Assembly (NCBI RefSeq): GCF_905203285.1
Contig: NZ_CAJKVK010000071.1
Span: 1-11,069 of the forward strand
DNA: 11,069 nucleotides
DNA from: an uncultured Succinatimonas sp.
Lineage (GTDB): Bacteria > Pseudomonadota > Gammaproteobacteria > Enterobacterales > Succinivibrionaceae
Direction of reading: 5' to 3'
Positions 1 through 6,372 of this stretch are shown piece after piece; the stretch's first letter is position 1; each line of letters begins with the position of its first letter. The position numbers were made by a program, and so were the translations under genes. A model generated the notes under the pieces. It searched no databases, was not told the DNA's origin, and saw only the letters and a list, made by a program, of their open reading frames with translations.

Positions 1-2
1 GC

Positions 3-92
3 TTGCTTAAAATTGGTCTTGATGAACAAACCATCAAAAAAGGATTAAATTGCACGGATGAGCAAATTAAAGAGGCAAAATCTATATCTTAG
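3..92 (+). CDS. C-terminal fragment of a plus-strand gene, possibly Rpn/PD-(D/E)XK nuclease-type
   Basis: An open frame enters from the left edge and ends at TAG (90-92), giving 29 residues that start LLKIGLDEQTIKKGLNCTDE and end in KSIS. The other two plus frames stop early in this stretch. The pattern of a short 'LLK-GL' turn followed by a second small helix ending 'DEQIKEAK' resembles the C-terminal helical tail of Rpn-family (recombination-promoting nuclease / PD-(D/E)XK transposase-like) proteins, where 'GLS.E.I....GLS.EEI' tails are common. That assignment is by eye from 29 residues and is weak; the catalytic part lies outside the window. It converges on the ilvH copy 1 gene and shares the hairpin at 109-133 as a possible terminator. 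Confidence 0.5.
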   Translation: MLKIGLDEQTIKKGLNCTDEQIKEAKSIS

Positions 93-100
93 TTAAAATC

Positions 101-133
101 CAAAAACAAAACGGAGACCTGCGATCTCCGTTT
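101..133 (-). terminator. Rho-independent terminator after ilvIH copy 1
   Basis: A perfect 9-bp inverted repeat (109-117 with 125-133, AAACGGAGA/TCTCCGTTT) encloses a 7-nt loop. Read on the minus strand it is followed by TTTTGTTTTT-like sequence (108 down to 102), the expected U-tract. It lies 28 bases past the ilvH copy 1 stop. On the plus strand the stem ends in TTTC only, so it would be a weaker terminator for the convergent gene ending at 92. Confidence 0.85.
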
Positions 134-161
134 CAAAATCATATCTGAGTTAACACTTTTA

Positions 162-659
162 TCATGAGTGCATGAAGTGATTACCTTTTGCGATACCGAG
201 AACGCCGGAACGAACGGTCTCTAAAATTTCCGAGCATTTACCAACGGTTGCAATAAAGTTATCCACCTCTTCAGCAGAACCTACAAACTGAACCGTATAA
301 ACTTCAGCAGTAACATCAATGATCTTGGCAGAGAAAATCTCACACAAAGAACGAACTTCATCACGAGTATTGCGATTTGGAGTAGGAAGCTTCATTAAAA
401 CAAGCTCACGTTCAAGACTTACATCCTCCTCGTAATCATTGACGCGCAATACATCAACAAGCTTATACAGCTGCTTAGTGATTTGTTCCGCTTCTTCTTC
501 ATCGCCTAAAGTCAAAATGGTACAGCGAGATAATGTCGGATCTTCAGTCGGGGCTACGGTTAAACTGTCAATATTATAACCACGCTGAGAAAACAGACCT
601 ACGACGCGAGACAGAGCACCGGCTTCGTTTTCGATGAGAATTGAAATTACGTGTCTCAT
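162..659 (-). CDS. ilvH: Acetolactate synthase regulatory (small) subunit, copy 1
   Basis: Regulatory subunit of acetohydroxyacid synthase (AHAS III type). It binds the IlvI catalytic subunit, activates it and carries valine feedback inhibition; cytoplasmic. At 165 residues it matches the family (E. coli IlvH 163). An N-terminal ACT domain covers about residues 2-76 (start MRHVISILIENEAGALSRVV) and a C-terminal ACT-like small-subunit domain about 83-160 (ending RSGVLGIAKG). Residues N11, G14, S17, N29 and A36, where changes are known to relieve valine inhibition in E. coli IlvH, are all present, so I predict a valine-sensitive enzyme. The ATG follows the ilvI stop by one base (TAA-T-ATG), and its AGGAGG-type ribosome site lies inside the end of ilvI, so translation is probably coupled. 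The TGA stop is followed by a strong terminator. Confidence 0.95.
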   Translation of the reverse strand: MRHVISILIENEAGALSRVVGLFSQRGYNIDSLTVAPTEDPTLSRCTILTLGDEEEAEQITKQLYKLVDVLRVNDYEEDVSLERELVLMKLPTPNRNTRDEVRSLCEIFSAKIIDVTAEVYTVQFVGSAEEVDNFIATVGKCSEILETVRSGVLGIAKGNHFMHS

Positions 660-660
660 A

Positions 661-2385
661 TTACTTAGCGTCCTCCTCGCTTAAGATCATATCAACCATA
701 GATCCGCCGACTTTCTGCATCGGGAAGACCTTTGAATCAGTATCGGTAATAACATCAACAATTACCAGATCATCCTTTAACGACAATGCCTCTTTAACAA
801 CATCATCAAGTTTATTCGGATCGCTTACCTTAAACGCTTTATGACCAAAGGCATCAGCAAGTTTCACAAAATCAGGATTAAAGGTTAAATCAGTCTGGGA
901 ATAACGCTGATGATAGAAAAGTGACTGCCACTGACGAACCATACCTAAAGTATGATTATCCAAAATGAAAATCTTAACCGGCAGATGATACTGCTTACAG
1001 GTTGAAAGTTCCTGCATATTCATTTGGAATGAACCGTCACCCGTAAAGCATATAACCTGAGCATCAGGATGAGCGACTTTCACGCCGGCAGCTGCCGGGA
1101 AGCCAAATCCCATGGTACCCAAACCGCCTGAAGTGATAAAAGTACGCGGCTCATCAAACTTAAAGAACTGCGCAGCAAACATCTGATGTTGACCAACATC
1201 AGTAGTGATGAAAGTCTTCACCCCGCTGTCGCGCGTTGCTTTATAAACAGCCTCAATAACCTGCTGCGGCTTAATTACGCTGTCACTTACTTTATACTTT
1301 AAGCAATTACGGGCACGCCATTCGTAAATTTCTTTCCACCACTCCTCAACTTCAGGATTGGCGTTAAGATTAAGCTCTTCCAAAGCTGCGTTTAACTGAC
1401 CTAAAACCGCTTTTGAATCGCCGACAATAGGTAAATCGGCATGTACGCATTTTGAAATTGACGCAGGATCAACATCAATATGAACAAGCTTTGCGTTAGG
1501 ACAGAACTTCTTAACATTGTTGGTTACGCGATCATCAAAACGTACGGCTACGGCAATAACTAAATCAGAGTTATGCATGGCTTCATTGGCTTCATACAAA
1601 CCGTGCATACCGACCATGCCGAGGCAATGCGGATCGTTTTCAGGGAATCCGCTTATACCCATCAAGGTTTGAGTAACAGGCAGGTTCATACGTAAAACGA
1701 GTTTACGCAGCTCTTCGCTGGCATTTCCCTGCACTACGCCGCCGCCGAAAATAAGTACCGGTTTTTTAGCTTTGGCTATAAGCTGAGCGGCACGCTTAAC
1801 CTGTCCTTTATGTCCGAAGACCGTAGGATTATATGAACGAAGCTTAATCTCAGTCATCGGTGGATATTCGACTTTTACTTTCGGATCCTGACAATTTTTA
1901 GGAATATCTACGACCACGGGTCCCTTACGCCCGGTTGATGCAATATAAAAGGCTTTTCTGATATTAATCGGAACATCCTCAGGCTTCTTGCAAAGGAAGC
2001 TATGCTTTACTACAGGACGGGTAATACCTACGGTATCTACTTCCTGGAAAGCATCCGATCCGATTAAAGCGGTATTAACCTGACCGGTTATGACAACCAG
2101 AGGAATGGAATCACCGTATGCCGTTGCAATTGCAGTAACAGTATTGGTAGCACCAGGTCCTGATGTGACCATTGCACAGCCTACCTTTCCGGTTGAGCGG
2201 GCGTATCCGTCAGCCATATGTACAGCACCTTGCTCATGGCGAGCCAGTACATGACGGATCTTCTCAGAATTCATCAACTCATCATAAATATCAATAACCG
2301 TTGCGCCGGGATAACCGAACATCTGCTCTACGCCCAAATCTTCCAAGGTCTTAACGACCATTTGAGCTCCGTTTAACATGACCAT
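661..2385 (-). CDS. ilvI: Acetolactate synthase catalytic (large) subunit, copy 1
   Basis: ThDP- and FAD-dependent acetohydroxyacid synthase. It condenses two pyruvates to 2-acetolactate (valine/leucine) or pyruvate with 2-oxobutyrate (isoleucine). Its 574 residues equal E. coli IlvI in length. The N-terminal Pyr domain (about 1-170) holds the catalytic Glu51 in RHEQGA and the TSGPGATN motif. The central FAD-linked domain (about 190-330) has GMHGLYEANEAM and RFDDRVTN. The C-terminal PP domain (about 375-550) has the Mg/ThDP motif TGDGSFQMN (GDG 449-451) with the paired LDNHTLGMVRQW stretch. One oddity: the usual FGYPGGA reads FGYPGAT here (28-29 Ala-Thr instead of Gly-Ala). The ATG at 2385 was chosen because AAGGTG lies 7 bases upstream (2391-2396); the in-frame ATG two codons later would be too far from it. 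The 137 bases upstream (2386-2522) are AT-rich; I found no convincing promoter and no leader peptide rich in branched-chain residues. A paralogue lies at 4129-5841. Confidence 0.95.
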   Translation of the reverse strand: MVMLNGAQMVVKTLEDLGVEQMFGYPGATVIDIYDELMNSEKIRHVLARHEQGAVHMADGYARSTGKVGCAMVTSGPGATNTVTAIATAYGDSIPLVVITGQVNTALIGSDAFQEVDTVGITRPVVKHSFLCKKPEDVPINIRKAFYIASTGRKGPVVVDIPKNCQDPKVKVEYPPMTEIKLRSYNPTVFGHKGQVKRAAQLIAKAKKPVLIFGGGVVQGNASEELRKLVLRMNLPVTQTLMGISGFPENDPHCLGMVGMHGLYEANEAMHNSDLVIAVAVRFDDRVTNNVKKFCPNAKLVHIDVDPASISKCVHADLPIVGDSKAVLGQLNAALEELNLNANPEVEEWWKEIYEWRARNCLKYKVSDSVIKPQQVIEAVYKATRDSGVKTFITTDVGQHQMFAAQFFKFDEPRTFITSGGLGTMGFGFPAAAGVKVAHPDAQVICFTGDGSFQMNMQELSTCKQYHLPVKIFILDNHTLGMVRQWQSLFYHQRYSQTDLTFNPDFVKLADAFGHKAFKVSDPNKLDDVVKEALSLKDDLVIVDVITDTDSKVFPMQKVGGSMVDMILSEEDAK

Positions 2386-2522
2386 GAGAGCACCTTGCTG
2401 TTTTCTATTTAAAATCTAGTTCTAAGTTTTACTTTTCTTCTTTTATGAAAAGGACAACTCTTAATGATAATGCAAAAAAGCCTTAGTGAATCTATCCTAT
2501 TTCGCAAAATTTGCTAAATGCA

Positions 2523-3566
2523 CTAAACCTTTTTAACGGTAAGGCTTTCACAAACATCAGGGCGGCCTTCAAACAATGGAGTTAAAGCCACATGACGAAG
2601 CTTAAACAAATTGAGTAAATCCTGCGCACTATGATTTAATCTGTAAGCTACTTCCATCGGCATCAAAGGAACCATTTGAAACAAATTTACCTGCAAACCT
2701 TGTGCGTCTTGATAACTCTGCGCTTCTTTAGGATAGTTGCCAAGAGCCGTAAGCATTGCTCCCTGAAATTTAGTATGAGAGCTAAAAGGCTTAGAGTTAT
2801 CAAAGCTAAAACCGAAACCGACAAAAGCTTTTTGAGTTAAAACATAATTACAAAGCGAACTTAAGACTTTAAGCGGCCAGGATAAACGCTCCTCACTTAA
2901 GTTCATTTCCCATTTTTTAGGCAGAATGACGCATAGTTCCGTCTTTGAATTGTCTCTTGCGGAAAATCCCTGAGGAACCGGCATGGATAGAGCGCTCACG
3001 CCTAAACTTACAATCATTTTGTAATCATGCAGTTCACTTGCTTCAATTTCGTAAAACTCAACTCCGTCAGCATTAAACAGTAATTTTGATTTACCAAAAT
3101 GCTTATTTATATGTGTAAAAAAAGCCTGCCTGTCTTCATCGCTTAATTTTTTAAGCTTCATTTTTTCTTCAAGTTTTTTACAAACCGAAAGAAGGTTATT
3201 AATAGTAAGCAATGAAATCGATGAATTAATGTCAACAAAGCGAGCAGCTCGCTCTAAACGAATAATCGCGTCTTCAACCAGATTTAATTTGTAAAGCACA
3301 TAAGCCTTACGATAAAGCCATATCGGATCATCTTTACCTGACAGCGCACAATTATCAAGTAAAGCGTTTGCCTTTACATAAAAAGGAAAGCCCTCGTCTA
3401 CGCTATTACCTTTATTTATAAAAGCGCGGCTTAACTCCAAAGCATAAGCATAATCATTTTCCGATTCATCATAGGCTTTGCCTAATAAAGAGATTAATGC
3501 GTCATAATCATCAGAATCATTTAAACTTTTTGCTTTTTCTAATATTTCTTCTTTAGTCATGGTCAT
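2523..3566 (-). CDS. TPR-like plus Suppressor-of-fused (SUFU) domain protein
   Basis: A 347-residue soluble protein with no signal peptide or membrane segment. Residues 1 to about 115 are helical with alternating hydrophobic positions and TPR-like pairs (for example IWLYRKAYVLYKLNLVEDAI, 82-101). Residues about 155-340 fit the SUFU domain seen in bacteria: YKMIVSLGVSALSMPVP (182-198), ELCVILPKKWEMN (210-222), WPLKVLSSLCNYV (230-242), a GFGFSFDNSKPFS segment (250-262), and VNLFQMVPLMPMEVAYRL (293-310). In animals SUFU regulates Hedgehog signalling. Bacterial members are mostly uncharacterised and some are listed as immunity proteins of polymorphic toxin systems; no toxin gene is visible here. 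It sits between the two ilvIH pairs and 137 bases before ilvI copy 1. I see no ribosome binding site before ATG 3566 or the second ATG at 3560; a hairpin ends 8 bases upstream. The domain call is by motif recognition; its function is unknown. Confidence 0.75.
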   Translation of the reverse strand: MTMTKEEILEKAKSLNDSDDYDALISLLGKAYDESENDYAYALELSRAFINKGNSVDEGFPFYVKANALLDNCALSGKDDPIWLYRKAYVLYKLNLVEDAIIRLERAARFVDINSSISLLTINNLLSVCKKLEEKMKLKKLSDEDRQAFFTHINKHFGKSKLLFNADGVEFYEIEASELHDYKMIVSLGVSALSMPVPQGFSARDNSKTELCVILPKKWEMNLSEERLSWPLKVLSSLCNYVLTQKAFVGFGFSFDNSKPFSSHTKFQGAMLTALGNYPKEAQSYQDAQGLQVNLFQMVPLMPMEVAYRLNHSAQDLLNLFKLRHVALTPLFEGRPDVCESLTVKKV

Positions 3567-3569
3567 TTA

Positions 3570-3601
3570 AACTAAAAGCGGCAACCGTAAGCTGCCGCTT
3601 T
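3570..3601 (-). terminator. Hairpin terminator after ilvIH copy 2
   Basis: A perfect 9-bp stem (3575-3583 AAAGCGGCA with 3593-3601 TGCCGCTTT) and a 9-nt loop. In the minus-strand direction it is followed by TTTTAGTTTAA, a short U-rich tract. It lies 22 bases after the ilvH copy 2 stop and only 8 bases before the SUFU gene's ATG. It is most simply the terminator of the upstream four-gene unit, but its T-rich tail runs directly into the next start codon, so it could also act as a 5' leader hairpin of the SUFU mRNA. Confidence 0.75.
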
Positions 3602-3603
3602 AT

Positions 3604-3632
3604 AACATATAAAAAATTAAAAACTAACTGCG
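3604..3632 (-). promoter_or_regulatory. Weak candidate promoter for the SUFU gene
   Basis: On the minus strand, around the ilvH copy 2 stop, TTAGTT is followed after about 17 bases of very AT-rich sequence by TATAAA, immediately upstream of the hairpin at 3575-3601. Transcription from it would place the hairpin at the extreme 5' end of the SUFU mRNA. The -35 match is poor, and AT-rich DNA gives such matches by chance, so this is tentative. Confidence 0.25.
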
Positions 3633-4127
3633 CAAAGCATGCTCACCGCGACTTATTCCGCAAACTCCGGAGCGAACCGTTTCTATAACATCGGTAAGCT
3701 CGGTAACGGCATTTAAGAAGCGATCAAGTTCACTGCTGGTATTGACATATTGAAGCGTCATGATTTCAGGGGTTAGATCAACAACTTCTGCCTTAAATAC
3801 GTCGCAAAGAAACTTAATTTCCTCGCGCACTCCGCGGCCTATTGCCTGAACCTTAACAAATAAAATCTCACGCTCGACAACGCCTGATTCGCACTCATCA
3901 AGACATGTTACCTTAATTACGTTAATAAGGCGGTGCAGCTGTTTTGTAATATGCTCAATATGTACGGCATCACCGTAGGTAACGATATTAAGACGAGTAA
4001 TATCTTTATCTTCGGTAGGCGCGGCAGTAATAGTCTCAATGTTATAACCGCGCTGGGAGAAAAGTCCCACGATACGGGATAATGCACCGGTCTGATTCTC
4101 AAGCAGAATAGATACGATATGACGCAT
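3624..4127 (-). CDS. ilvH: Acetolactate synthase regulatory (small) subunit, copy 2
   Basis: A second AHAS small subunit, 167 residues, paralogous to the one at 162-659. The N-terminal ACT domain spans about 2-76 (start MRHIVSILLENQTGALSRIV) and the C-terminal domain about 83-162 (ending RSGVCGISRGEH). The valine-response positions N11, G14, S17, N29 and A36 are all kept. It differs from copy 1 in the ITAAPTEDKDITRLN stretch (against LTVAPTEDPTLSRCT) and through the linker at about 77-88. The start follows ilvI copy 2 by one base (TAA-T-ATG), the same junction as in copy 1, with GGAGGAG in the ilvI tail at good spacing, so translation is probably coupled. It ends the four-gene unit; a hairpin terminator follows. 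Confidence 0.95.
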   Translation of the reverse strand: MRHIVSILLENQTGALSRIVGLFSQRGYNIETITAAPTEDKDITRLNIVTYGDAVHIEHITKQLHRLINVIKVTCLDECESGVVEREILFVKVQAIGRGVREEIKFLCDVFKAEVVDLTPEIMTLQYVNTSSELDRFLNAVTELTDVIETVRSGVCGISRGEHALRS

Positions 4128-4128
4128 A

Positions 4129-5841
4129 TTAATTCTCCTCCGCTAAAAACATATCCGCCATACCGCCCTTAGGCTGCTGCATCGGCATTACCTTGGCATC
4201 GGTATTGCATAAAACATCCACAATCACGAGCTTATCTTTCATTGACAAAGCTTTTTTGACAGCGGCATCAAGCTCTTCAGGCTTTTCAACCAAAATAGCC
4301 TCATGACCGTATGCTTTTGCCAAAGCGACAAAATCAGGATTGTAATTTAAATTAGTGGAACTGATACGTCCGCCGTAGAAGAGTTTCTGCCACTGACGAA
4401 CCATACCCAAAGTATGATTGTCCAAAATGAAAATCTTAACCGGAATATTGAACTCAAAGCATGTGGACAGTTCTTGAATATTCATCTGGAAAGAACCGTC
4501 ACCGGTTATAAGGCAAACTTCTTCATCTGGCTTGGCTACCTTTGCGCCCACGGCTGCCGGGAAACCGTATCCCATAGTGCCAAGACCGCCTGAGGTTAAG
4601 AACTGACGGGGATTGTCAAAAGGATAATATAAAGCGGTAAACATCTGATGCTGACCTACGTCAGTTGCGATAATGGCTTTACCGTTAGTAGCCTTATATA
4701 CGGCTTCAATAACTTCCTGAGGCTGGCACAAATCCTTATTCTTCTTATAAGCAAGACATTTCTTTTGACGCCAGACCTCAATCTGAGCCCACCATTTTTC
4801 CAAATCCTCGGTATTACAGCTAAGCTGCAGCTCGCTTATGGCTTCATTGAACTGACCTAAAACGGAATCTGCCTCACCGACAATAGGAATATCCGCAATG
4901 ATAGTCTTGGAAATTGAAGTCGGGTCAACATCGATATGAATAATCTTTGCTGCAGGGCAGAACTTGCTTACATCATTGGTCACGCGATCATCAAATCTTA
5001 CACCGATTGCAAGAACCAAATCGCACTTGTCCATCGCCTCATTGGCCTCAAAAGTTCCGTGCATACCGAGCATGCCCAAAAATTGGCGATCGGTGCTCGG
5101 AAATGCGCCAAGTCCCATTAAGGTCGCAGTAACCGGCAAATTGAATCTATGAGCTAAATCTCTTACGCGAGAAGAGGCGTTTCCTAAAATAACGCCGCCG
5201 CCTACCATCATGACAGGACGTCTTGCCTCAGCAAGCATTTTAGCCGCGCGCTTTACCTGACCGCGATGACCGAGTTTGGTCGGATTATAGGTACGCATTT
5301 TGATTTCGCCCATCGGCGGATATTCAAATTTATCGGTAGGACGAACACAATCTTTAGGAACATCAACAACTACAGGACCCGGGCGCCCCGTTGATGCCAG
5401 ATAAAACGCCTCACGCAAATACTTAGGAATATCTAAAGCGTTTTGACATAAGAATGAATGCTTGACGATAGGACGGGTAATACCTACGGTATCAACTTCC
5501 TGGAAAGCGTCCGATCCGATAAGAGGAGAAATAACCTGACCGGTTATAACTACCATAGGAATTGAATCCATATACGCGGTAGCAATTGCGGTAACGGTAT
5601 TGGTAGCGCCGGGACCTGAAGTAACCAAAGCACAGCCTACCTTACCTGAAACTCGAGCATAACCGTCAGCCATGTGGGCAGCGCCCTGTTCATGTCTTGC
5701 CAGAATATGCTTAATCTTTTTTGAAGCAAGCAGCGCATCGTAAATATCAAGAACGGCACCGCCAGGATACCCGAAAAGGCGGTCTACTCCTAAATCTTCT
5801 AATGTGCGCACCAGCATTTGTGCGCCGGACATCAATTCCAT
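4129..5841 (-). CDS. ilvI: Acetolactate synthase catalytic (large) subunit, copy 2
   Basis: A second ThDP/FAD acetohydroxyacid synthase large subunit, 570 residues. It aligns without gaps to copy 1 up to about residue 365 and is a few residues shorter afterwards. The Pyr domain has a canonical FGYPGGA (23-29), catalytic Glu51 in RHEQGA and TSGPGATN. The middle domain has GMHGTFEANEAM and RFDDRVTN. The PP domain has TGDGSFQMN (GDG 447-449) and LDNHTLGMVRQW. After this motif it reads LFYGGRISST where copy 1 reads LFYHQRYSQT, a region near the substrate and herbicide-binding channel in known AHAS structures. The ATG at 5841 has an AGGAG site 6 bases upstream that overlaps the stop of the preceding methyltransferase gene (9-base gap), so it is translated from the upstream transcript. 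It pairs with ilvH at 3624-4127. Confidence 0.95.
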   Translation of the reverse strand: MELMSGAQMLVRTLEDLGVDRLFGYPGGAVLDIYDALLASKKIKHILARHEQGAAHMADGYARVSGKVGCALVTSGPGATNTVTAIATAYMDSIPMVVITGQVISPLIGSDAFQEVDTVGITRPIVKHSFLCQNALDIPKYLREAFYLASTGRPGPVVVDVPKDCVRPTDKFEYPPMGEIKMRTYNPTKLGHRGQVKRAAKMLAEARRPVMMVGGGVILGNASSRVRDLAHRFNLPVTATLMGLGAFPSTDRQFLGMLGMHGTFEANEAMDKCDLVLAIGVRFDDRVTNDVSKFCPAAKIIHIDVDPTSISKTIIADIPIVGEADSVLGQFNEAISELQLSCNTEDLEKWWAQIEVWRQKKCLAYKKNKDLCQPQEVIEAVYKATNGKAIIATDVGQHQMFTALYYPFDNPRQFLTSGGLGTMGYGFPAAVGAKVAKPDEEVCLITGDGSFQMNIQELSTCFEFNIPVKIFILDNHTLGMVRQWQKLFYGGRISSTNLNYNPDFVALAKAYGHEAILVEKPEELDAAVKKALSMKDKLVIVDVLCNTDAKVMPMQQPKGGMADMFLAEEN

Positions 5842-5850
5842 GCCGAACTC

Positions 5851-6372
5851 CTATTTGTACTTGTTATGAATCTTTGGCAAAAAACGCCCTACTTTTCGGG
5901 CATATGCAGTGTATTCGTCTTTAAAATCTCGCTTTAAACGCGGTTCATCACAGTATAACGCAGTTATGTAAGCAAAAATAAAGGTTAAAAACGCAATGAG
6001 CATCGCACTTACTGAATTTAACACAAACGCCATGCCGCAATAAAATAAAATGAGCCCCAAATGCATAGGATTGCGACAAAAAGCATAAACTCCGGTAGTG
6101 ACCAGATGTTCCGTCTCCTTCATGAGCTTAATTCTGCCTATTACTCCGGCTCCGCCCTTCCCTATTTTTATAAGCGCAAGGTTTGATAAAAAACAAAAAG
6201 CCGCGCCTATAAGCATAAAAAGGATACCAAAAGCGCTTAAAAGCTTAATAAACGCTAAACTGTCGGCAATCGTATACGGAAAATACTGCGCTAAAAAATA
6301 AATAAAAACAGGAGCAATTCCGAAAAAACCGATCACCGCCAGCGTATAAAAGAATATTTCTCTATAACCCAC
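5851..6372 (-). CDS. Membrane methyltransferase of the isoprenylcysteine carboxyl methyltransferase (ICMT/PEMT-like) family
   Basis: A 173-residue integral membrane protein with hydrophobic segments at about 8-30, 44-68, 104-125 and 125-142. The C-terminal half carries the family signature: LVTTGVYAFCRNPMHLGLIL (90-109), where the RNP-M-LG stretch binds S-adenosylmethionine in relatives, and DEPRLKRDFKDEYTAYARKV (142-161) followed by GRFLPK. Bacterial members are usually annotated 'isoprenylcysteine carboxylmethyltransferase family', but bacteria generally lack prenylated CAAX substrates and the real substrate is unknown (lipid or small-molecule methylation is possible). The start is GTG, overlapping the TAG stop of the upstream dehydrogenase by one base (TAGTG), with a modest AGG-type site about 10 bases before. 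It is 9 bases from ilvI copy 2, so it is embedded in the operon. Confidence 0.85.
   Translation of the reverse strand: MGYREIFFYTLAVIGFFGIAPVFIYFLAQYFPYTIADSLAFIKLLSAFGILFMLIGAAFCFLSNLALIKIGKGGAGVIGRIKLMKETEHLVTTGVYAFCRNPMHLGLILFYCGMAFVLNSVSAMLIAFLTFIFAYITALYCDEPRLKRDFKDEYTAYARKVGRFLPKIHNKYK

Noticed and set aside
641..844. Plus-strand open frame of 67 codons, one of many across the ilv and ydiJ genes
   Set aside because: It lies antisense to a well-supported gene with conserved domains, has no family features, and its composition follows from the opposite strand. The same applies to the other plus-strand frames (4648-5152, 5721-5924, 6098-6301, 6417-6620, 8869-9430, 10140-10337, 10740-10931).
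2386..2522. Attenuator or leader peptide rich in Val/Leu/Ile before ilvI copy 1
   Set aside because: I looked for a short ORF with repeated branched-chain codons followed by alternative hairpins on the minus strand and found neither.
3917..4102. Second minus-strand open frame inside ilvH copy 2
   Set aside because: It is a different frame within a conserved ACT-domain gene, with no ribosome site or recognisable product.
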